Shown one piece after another: positions 57,055-64,000 of a DNA stretch of 64,000 bases. Numbering within the stretch: the stretch's first letter is position 1; every line of letters starts with the position of its first letter. A program made the position numbers and the translations under genes. The stretch spans positions 434,001-498,000 of the forward strand of contig JAJOHG010000004.1 in assembly GCA_021029095.1 (NCBI GenBank). Reading direction: 5' to 3'. The DNA comes from Phellopilus nigrolimitatus. Its lineage: Eukaryota; Basidiomycota; Agaricomycetes; Hymenochaetales; Hymenochaetaceae. The notes beneath the pieces were generated by a model that saw only the letters and a program-made list of their open reading frames with translations, was not told the origin of the DNA and did not search any database.

Positions 57055-59114
57055 ATGGCGACCAACGGCTCCCTCCCTTTCAGCTCCGACGTCTGGTCGG
57101 AGTACGTCCAACAAGCCCAGGCCCACCTTCCGTCCTCCAACCGGCTCATGCTCCTCGGCCTCGTCAACGTCCCGCTCATATTCATCCTTCTCAACGCGGT
57201 CTGGCAAGTGGTGCGTGTCGTTCTGGTGCTCGGAGAATGTGCATTTCTGACCGCCTCTGCAGGTCAAGCCAAGGGACCCGTCCCTCCCGCCGGAAGTATT
57301 CCACTGGCTGCCCGTCATCGGCTCTGCAATTCACTACGGCAATGATCCCATCAACTTTCTCTTGAAGTACCGTGAGAAGGTCAGTCTTCGGTTTATGTCG
57401 TGCGGGAGCATTTCTTGCTTACAGGTCTTTCTAGTATGGAGACGTGTATACTTTCATTATGTTTGGCCGTCGTATGACTGTTGCGCTGGGTCCGAAAGGC
57501 AGCAACTTCATTCTTGGTGGGAAGCTTGCTCAGTTATCTGCAGAGGAGGCGTATACGGTAACTTTTTCAAATGTCCTGTTCCTTTCTTGTTACTCAACGA
57601 AACTACATCAGCACCTAACGACCCCCGTCTTCGGTAAAGATGTGGTATACGATGTGCCCAACGAGGTTCTCATGGAGCAAAAGAAGTTCGTCAAGTTTGG
57701 TCTTTCCATGGACAACTTTCGCGCCTATGTCGGTATGGTCGAAGATGAAGTCAACGAGTTCTTGAACAAGGACTCGTCCTTCAGCACCTTCCAGATGAAC
57801 GACATCAACGAATGGGGCAGCTTCCATTCCTTCAAGGCCCTCGCTGAGATCACTATCCTGACCGCCTCGCGCACGCTCCAGGGCAAGGAAGTCCGTGACA
57901 GCCTCGACAAGACCTTCGCACAACGATACAACGATCTCGATGGCGGCTTCACACCGATCAACTTTCTCTTCCCAAATCTCCCTCTTGAAAGCTACAGAAA
58001 ACGAGACAGGGCGCAGCAGGCTATGAGTGACTTCTACGTCGACTTAATTCGCAAGAGGCGAAATGGCGAAAGCGTTGATGTGCGTTAAGGATCTTCTATT
58101 TATATTTGGACTTTCAACTGACATTGTGAATTAGGCTGAGCATGATATGATATCGGCGTTAATGCAACAACGCTACAAGAATGGTCGTGAACTTGGAGAA
58201 CGTGAGATTGCGCACATCATGATTGCCCTTTTGATGGCTGGTCAGCACACGAGCTCGACGTCGGGTACTTGGACCATACTTCATATCGCTGCGAATCCTG
58301 AGGTTGCGTGAGTTCGCCAATACTATTAGCATTCGACATAGACTGAAAATTTTCTTGTGTAAAGCGACAAGCTTTATGAGGAACAGGTCGAACACTTTGG
58401 TACCGGCGAGGAAGGCAAGTTCCGTTCGATGACCTACGAAGAGATGAAGTCGCTTCCCTGGCTCGATGCCGTCATCCGCGAAACGCTCCGCGTACACCCT
58501 CCTATCCATAGCATTATGCGCAAGGTCATCAGTGACACGCCCGTCCCGCAGTCCCTATCCGCACCCTCGAAGGATGGCGCATATGTCGTCCCGAAGGGCC
58601 ACTTCGTCCTCTCCTCGCCCGCCGTCAGCCAGGTCGATCCGCAAGTGTGGCGCGACGCACTTACGTGGGATCCCGCACGCTGGTTCGATGCTGACGGCAT
58701 CGCGGCGCAGGCCTACAAGACCTACGCGGACGGGAATGGCGAAAAGATTGACTACGGGTTTGGCTCGATCAGCAAGGGCACAGAGTCGCCGTACCAGCCG
58801 TTCGGTGCTGGCAGGCATCGCTGCATTGGCGAACAGGTGAGTTATCTCGTCCGCATTTCCCATGATGCAGGGCAGATCAACTGACACCGCCGTAGTTCGC
58901 GTACCTTCAAATCGGCACTGTCATCGCCACGCTGATCCGCAAGCTCGAGTTGCGCATGGACACTGACGTGCCCGAGCACAACTATCACGTACGTTTATAC
59001 CTTTCTTCTTACTCGTAGCTGTTGTGCTTATGCCCTCTTCTACCCGCATAGACTATGATCACCACCCCAAAAGAACCTTGCGACATCCGTTACCGACGCA
59101 GGCACTTCGACTAA
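57055..59114 (+). CDS. ERG11: Sterol 14-alpha-demethylase (CYP51)
   Basis: Eight exons (57055-57210, 57263-57379, 57435-57557, 57612-58079, 58135-58307, 58365-58836, 58896-58988, 59052-59114) encode 554 aa. An N-terminal membrane anchor (about residues 32-52) places it in the endoplasmic reticulum. P450 motifs are AGQHTSSTSG in the I helix (about 323), ETLR (ExxR, about 383) and the heme-binding FGAGRHRCIGE (about 491, Cys ligand). The CYP51 B-C region is recognisable: FGKDVVYDVPNEVLMEQKKF. It removes the 14-alpha methyl group of lanosterol or eburicol in ergosterol synthesis and is the azole target. The conserved Tyr of the YDVPN segment is present. Confidence 0.97.
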
Positions 59115-60467
59115 AGACTCCGTGGATTTTTTGACTTATTGTATACCTCCTTAGGGGCTTCCGCTCGTAGGCTGTGAAATGTTCAGCTTTCGTGGTTGCC
59201 CCTTGCAATTTTAAACATCTGCATAATAGTAATATACATATGGGTTTTATGGGACCGTTGGCGGTGAATGTTGAGCGCCTCAAGGTACAACAAGCTGCAA
59301 GGATGCGAGTGGAGCGGCGTAGTTGCAGTACTACTAATAGCTAGACTCAGACTCATGCGGGGCAGTGAGGAACCATCGGACACCGGGCATCATTCGAAGG
59401 GAAGAGATTGAACACGAGAAGCCACTGTCAAGATTCATGCTCATACTGCGGCCTGCGGAGACTCTACTTGCATCTTCGATCCCTCAAAGTATCTTTAGAC
59501 TCAATTAGACGAATCATGTTTTGGGTTTCTTATGGCTAGTGGTGATGCGTGATGCTCTAACAGGAGGCGTAAAGAAGTTCCAGGTCACGATGGTCTAAAG
59601 AACATGACTTTAGGGCCGGTATTTTCGCGTTTGGTGAGCGACGCGTCTTCGCCAGTCAACTCACGTGGGCTTCGACTTCGACCTGAGAACGGAATACTAG
59701 CACACTTTCTTTTGGTCCTTCTGAAACTGTCTCTGTAAACCGCGCCAACCGTGGATGGCCCTATGATCCAAAATATCTATTCTTGATCCAGAATGCCGAT
59801 AGGACACCATGCTATACAGGAGTCGGCGTTCGCAATGCTCAGTTTGTTCTGACAAGGAGCCACGGCCCATTACACACGGATATATCTGTTCGCGAAGCTG
59901 ACTGCGAACCGAGCCTGTGTCCAATCCGGTGTAATTAACGAACAGTAGATATGTGACAAATGTATTATCCAGAATTCTCACGCTGCACTTCTTCACAGCA
60001 TTTCAAGTCCTAGATTTGGCTTTCGACTTGCGGCTGTGTACTATCTCTACAACGAAGATTGCTTTCGTACGAGCCTTTCGTTGATTTACCGTATCTACTT
60101 CTGCCACAAATCGACCCTTACTCAACGCAAGATAACCATGATCAACTGCAGGGGACATAGTCGAGGAGAGCGCGGTGCCAGTCATTACTAATATAAGCGG
60201 ACTTGACAGCGCAAGACGCGTTGTCACGAAGTCAATCACGTCTTGTCATATGGCACGTGATTCGTAATATTGTGACTCGGTAACTTCATGCGCAGACGGA
60301 GTAAGCTCGTACCTGATTCTTAAGGTAACTGATGTGCTATAGTGTCCAGGCGAGATACATAAGTATAGTCAGCTGTCATAGGAGAACTCTGTTTGCGATT
60401 ACTATGCTCTAAAATCCGGAAAATGTGTGGGTTCCAATTTTCTCCTCGCTTGATTCGCAATTAAGAT
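59115..60467. other. Intergenic, no gene seen
   Basis: About 1350 bp with only short minus-strand frames (59697-59996, 60003-60239) lacking any supporting feature. Confidence 0.6.
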
Positions 60468-63400
60468 TTTTATTAGCTTGGCCGTGTGCTACAAATGGTC
60501 GGCCCAGTACATAACGGCGGTTGACCCGGCCCGTCGCCTACGTTGCGGACTTGTTCAACAACTTCCTGACCTTGACTAGCACTGCAGTATAGCTGTTATG
60601 AATCATTCCGTCACACACAACTCTGGCTGTTTCAGTCAAATGACCTCTTCGCTGAAAAATGAAAAAGCTATGATAACAGCTGATTAGCATTTGACTCTTT
60701 TCCAAGTACAGCCTGACTGAACCACCATACTACAGCAACATCGGTGATTTTATTCCTGCTAGTAAGCCGCTCGAACGGTCACGAGTTACAGACGATGCTG
60801 ACTCGACGATCCGTCAATGGCCCGGAGATGAGTACTATGATCACACCCAAAATTACCCGAACGAATTCTCTGCTTAAATTGCATGTCATGGAGAACAGAG
60901 TGCAAGAAGACTCGTCTCAAGTCTGTGATGCGTTTTCTCGATGTTCGATTTCTTGCTCCTTTCCTGGGATGCCTGTCTATCTTGTCCCTGGTGCGCGCTA
61001 TAGGTCAAGATATATGTGTTACGTTCAATTCTACACCATCCGCGTTTTCGGTCGTGCGCAGCGGCAAGGCAGCACCATTTTTCATTTCCGAGGATGAATG
61101 GCCTGGCGTACAGCGCACAGCGGGCGACTTCGTGTCCGATGTCGAAAAGGTTACTGGTGTTTCGCCAAACCTGATGAATGTCACATCCACGGTAACAAGC
61201 TCTACGCCGCCCGTCATCATCGGTACACTTGGTAGATCCTCGCTCATTTCTGCGTTTTTGAATTACACCGGCCTGGACGTGTCGTCTATCTCAGGCTCCT
61301 GGGAGGCGTTCATGACGAAGGAGATAGCCAACCCGCTTCCAGGAATATCAAGTGCATATGTTATCATCGGTGCAGACAAACGCGGAACGATTTATGCTAT
61401 GTACGACCTTTCCGAGCAGTTTGGTGTCTCGCCGTGGTACTGGTATGATATTTGAGGCTTTCTTCCTGGGGTTTCTTTTTCTGATAGCATCGGCAGGTGG
61501 GCGGACGTTCCGACAACGCAAAACTCTGATATCTCCATCCAGAGTACCGGATGCTCCCATGGTGAACCTACAATCAAGTACCGTGGTATCTTTCTTAACG
61601 ATGAGCAACCCGCTCTGCAAAATTGGGCCATGGAGAAGTTCACCAATGGAACCGGAGCTGCCCTAACAGGATCTCCATTCAATCACTTCTTTTATACTAA
61701 GCTGTAAGCTGCAGCTATGTAGTTTCTCGAGTTTGAGTTAACATATTTTTATCCATTTTAAAATTCAGATTCGAGCTCATCTTACGATTAAAAGGGAATT
61801 ATTTATGGCCAGGTTTGTCTTTTACTCTACTCGCTACTTCGTTAAACTTAGTCGTCCTTCTCAGCACAATGGACCAGGTAATGAGAGTCATGATAATAGT
61901 CCTATACGCTTTCTGATTAGTTCCCCAGTGCATTCGGAGTAGATGATACTCAAAATCAGCCTTTAGCAGACTGGTACGGGATCGTTATGGGCACGAGGTA
62001 GACACAGTATATGATTTTTTGTCTGCCTCCTGCCTCACCCGAAATTCTCCTGCAGCCACGAAGAGCCTATGATGCGCTCCATCCCAGTGGAATGGGGGCT
62101 GTTTGGAATCGGACCATGGGATTATTCCACGAACTCGCAGAATATTTCTAACTTCTGGGTCAACGGAACTATTCGCGCGAAACCGTATGAGAACATCTTT
62201 ACTGTGGGCATGCGAGGAGACGGCGATTGTGAGTTAACTCACCGATCGTTCTTGGATTTCCTCACACGTTATATCTAGTGTCCTTGCCGGAAGGGTCGAA
62301 CATTGCTGTCCTGGAAAAGGTTATTTCAGATCAACGTCAGATATTAATGGAGGTCTACAACGAGACGGACGTCACAAATATCCCGCAAATGTGGGCTCTG
62401 TGTGAGTCTGACGACAGTTTCATTGGTCCTATCTAATTACAACATCCCTCCTTCTTTTCAACATTCTAGATAAAGAGGTGCTGGGCTATTATTATGATGG
62501 CTTGCAACCTCCCGATGATGTTACCCTACTCTGGTCTGACGACAAGTAAGAAGAATCCCGCATTTATTCATTTGAATATTACTCACTGTTGTTTCAGCTG
62601 GGGAAACATGATACGCTTACCCGTTCCGAGCGAATTCAACAGAACTGGGGGAGCGGGTGTCTATTACCATGTAAGCTCTTTTTCTCCCCCTCCTACGGGC
62701 GCTTCTTGAACATGCTTTCTGACCGTTGTCTCAGTACGACTATGTGAGTGGAGCATCGCGCAGACATTAAAGACGGATCATTAAATGTAGAATAGGTTGG
62801 AGATCCGAGGGATTACAAATGGATTACAGTGCGTCGCGTATACTCGGTTTGCTTCATTCGCTGACGAAAAACAATAGAGCTCACAGATGTCGAAGGTCTG
62901 CAGAAACGAGTTTCTATTCATTTATTTTATTAAAATGCACCGTATTATTTTCCATCAGACATTTGAACAGCTTTCATTTGCCATCGATCGTCAGGCGACC
63001 CGAATCTGGATCTTGAACGTCGGTGACTTGAAGCCATACGAGCTGAACACAGAGTTCTTCCTTGCTTACGGCTGGAACTCTTCACGATGGTCGTTCGATA
63101 ACCTGGACACCTTCGTCTCACAATGGGCGCAGCGAGAATTCGACTTGCCAGTAGATACAGCGAACGAAGTGGCGAATATCATGACGAACCTCACAACAGG
63201 CGGAAGCCCGAGCTGCTGAACGGAACGACATTTAGTCTGACCGACTACAGAGAGTAAGTTTTATTTGTTTCTAATCTCCCGGATTATCGATTTATCGTTG
63301 CATCTTAAGGGCCGAAAATGTCGTTACTGCATGGGACGCACTTGTCAATGCGTCCACGAAAATCTACAATAGTCTTTCATCAGATTTCCAGCCCGCCTTC

Positions 63401-63839
63401 TTCGAGACAGTTCAACATCCCATTCTTGCAAGCTCGACGCTCACGAAGATGTGGGTCTCTCAGGGAATAAACGACCTGCGGGTATCCCAGGCCCGTCTCA
63501 GTGCCAATGATTTCGCAGATCAGGTCGAGGAGCTGTTCGAGCAGGACTACGAGCTTGAAACGGAATATCACCAACTTCTAGATGGAAAATGGGATCAGTG
63601 CGTATCGAGTTGCAATTCGAGGGACACCGACTAACGTTGTGCAGTATGATGGATCAAACTCATGTCCAGTACTTTTATTGGCAGCAACCGATGGCTGACA
63701 CGTGCGTTTCCACATGACACGAATTAATTTCGTGTTCTTATTTCACTCTAGAATGCCGCCTATATCCCGACTGCAATCCAAAAAGCAGGCTTTACCAGGC
63801 GCTATGCGTATCTCACCCGAAGGCACGAAAGGAACTTGG
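60468..63839 (+). repeat. Right arm of inverted GH115 duplication
   Basis: Reverse complement of about 5562-8935, diverged by scattered substitutions and small indels. The match ends at ...GGAACTTGGT, the last exon-intron junction shared with the left copy; unrelated sequence follows. Confidence 0.85.
60928..63839 (+). pseudogene. GH115 alpha-glucuronidase copy, frameshifted and truncated
   Basis: Exons 1-12 match the left gene in length and phase (for example 60928-61442, 61497-61703, 61769-61812, 61865-61877), and the signal peptide is intact. In exon 13 a 10-bp deletion at about 63194/63195 (relative to the left copy) shifts the frame after MTNLT and reaches a TGA at 63217-63219. The last five exons, encoding the C-terminal domain, are absent beyond 63839. 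The seeming stop at 61453-61455 is intronic. Intron 8 has a normal GT donor here, unlike the left copy. Confidence 0.85.
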
Positions 63840-64000
63840 TTGTAACCTCCCGGCTACAATTTGTCATGCAATTTGTCATGAATTCCTTTTTCGTCTCGTA
63901 GATATATGCGCGCCCACCGTAATTCGAGCTTCGTCTTCTCTCACTCGAATTACAGGTACGCGCAAACACTGTATTTAATTGGTCTTCTCTCACTCGAATT
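63840..64000. repeat. Short repeats at the right edge
   Basis: GTCTTCTCTCACTCGAATT occurs at 63933-63951 and again at 63982-64000. AATTCGAG (63921-63928) is the inverted form of its end. Upstream, AATTTGTCATG occurs twice (about 63858-63881). This may be the start of a repeat element continuing outside the window. Confidence 0.6.

Noticed and set aside
61453..61455. Apparent stop TGA in the right GH115 copy after WYWYDI
   Set aside because: It lies inside a 54-bp intron (61443-61496); splicing gives WYWWADVP as in the left gene. The real lesion is the exon 13 deletion.

Overview
The window looks like genomic DNA of a mushroom-forming basidiomycete (Agaricomycetes). Protein genes are split by many introns of about 45-70 bp with GT/AG ends and CTNAC-like branch sites. 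The gene content fits: an HSPA12-type Hsp70-like family, a GH115 xylan alpha-glucuronidase, an UstYa/DUF3328 protein, CYP51, trehalose-6-phosphate synthase and ribosomal P0. All gene models were built by eye from splice sites, frame continuity and, where available, comparison of duplicated copies within the window. No database search was possible.

Layout. 1-1403: 3' part of a tail-anchored protein gene. 2888-3556 (-): UstYa-like protein. 4372-8487 (-): intact 21-exon GH115 gene of 1001 aa. 9163-9850: foldback DNA transposon with 32-bp terminal inverted repeats and a near-perfect 128-bp hairpin. 10292-11293 (+): disordered acidic protein. 11866-16733 and 20336-25192: two copies (A and B) of a 4.9-kb block. 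Each copy holds a divergent gene pair, a single-pass membrane protein of unknown family (-) and an Hsp70-like ATPase (+), sharing a promoter of about 180 bp. Copy B reads as intact; copy A has one nonsense codon in each gene. Between them lies a decayed copy of the RNA polymerase III factor gene BRF1 (about 18008-20102). A third, diverged fragment of the membrane-protein gene lies at about 25401-25960.

27117-29191 (+): trehalose-6-phosphate synthase. 29784-31098 and 39838-41152: two apparently identical 1315-bp Tc1-type transposons. 31207-34510 (-): PPR-like mitochondrial protein, divergent from RPP0 (34970-36146, +). 37369-38352 (-): unknown protein. 41483-43608 (+): possible regulator with a Cys-rich C-terminus. 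44254-46107 (-): single-pass membrane protein. 47259-49505 (+): C3HC zinc-finger (NIPA/Rsm1) protein. 50611-52699 (-): FAD monooxygenase-like protein. 53204-55128 (+): STK16/Env7 kinase. 55281-56855 (-): nucleolar-type lysine-rich protein, divergent from CYP51/ERG11 (57055-59114, +). 60928-63839 (+): a second GH115 copy in inverted orientation, frameshifted and cut short.

The middle and right thirds are ordinary housekeeping chromosome. The left 26 kb and the right end are dynamic: segmental duplications, pseudogenes and mobile elements. The most interesting candidate for an undescribed system is the duplicated divergent Hsp70-like/membrane-protein module.
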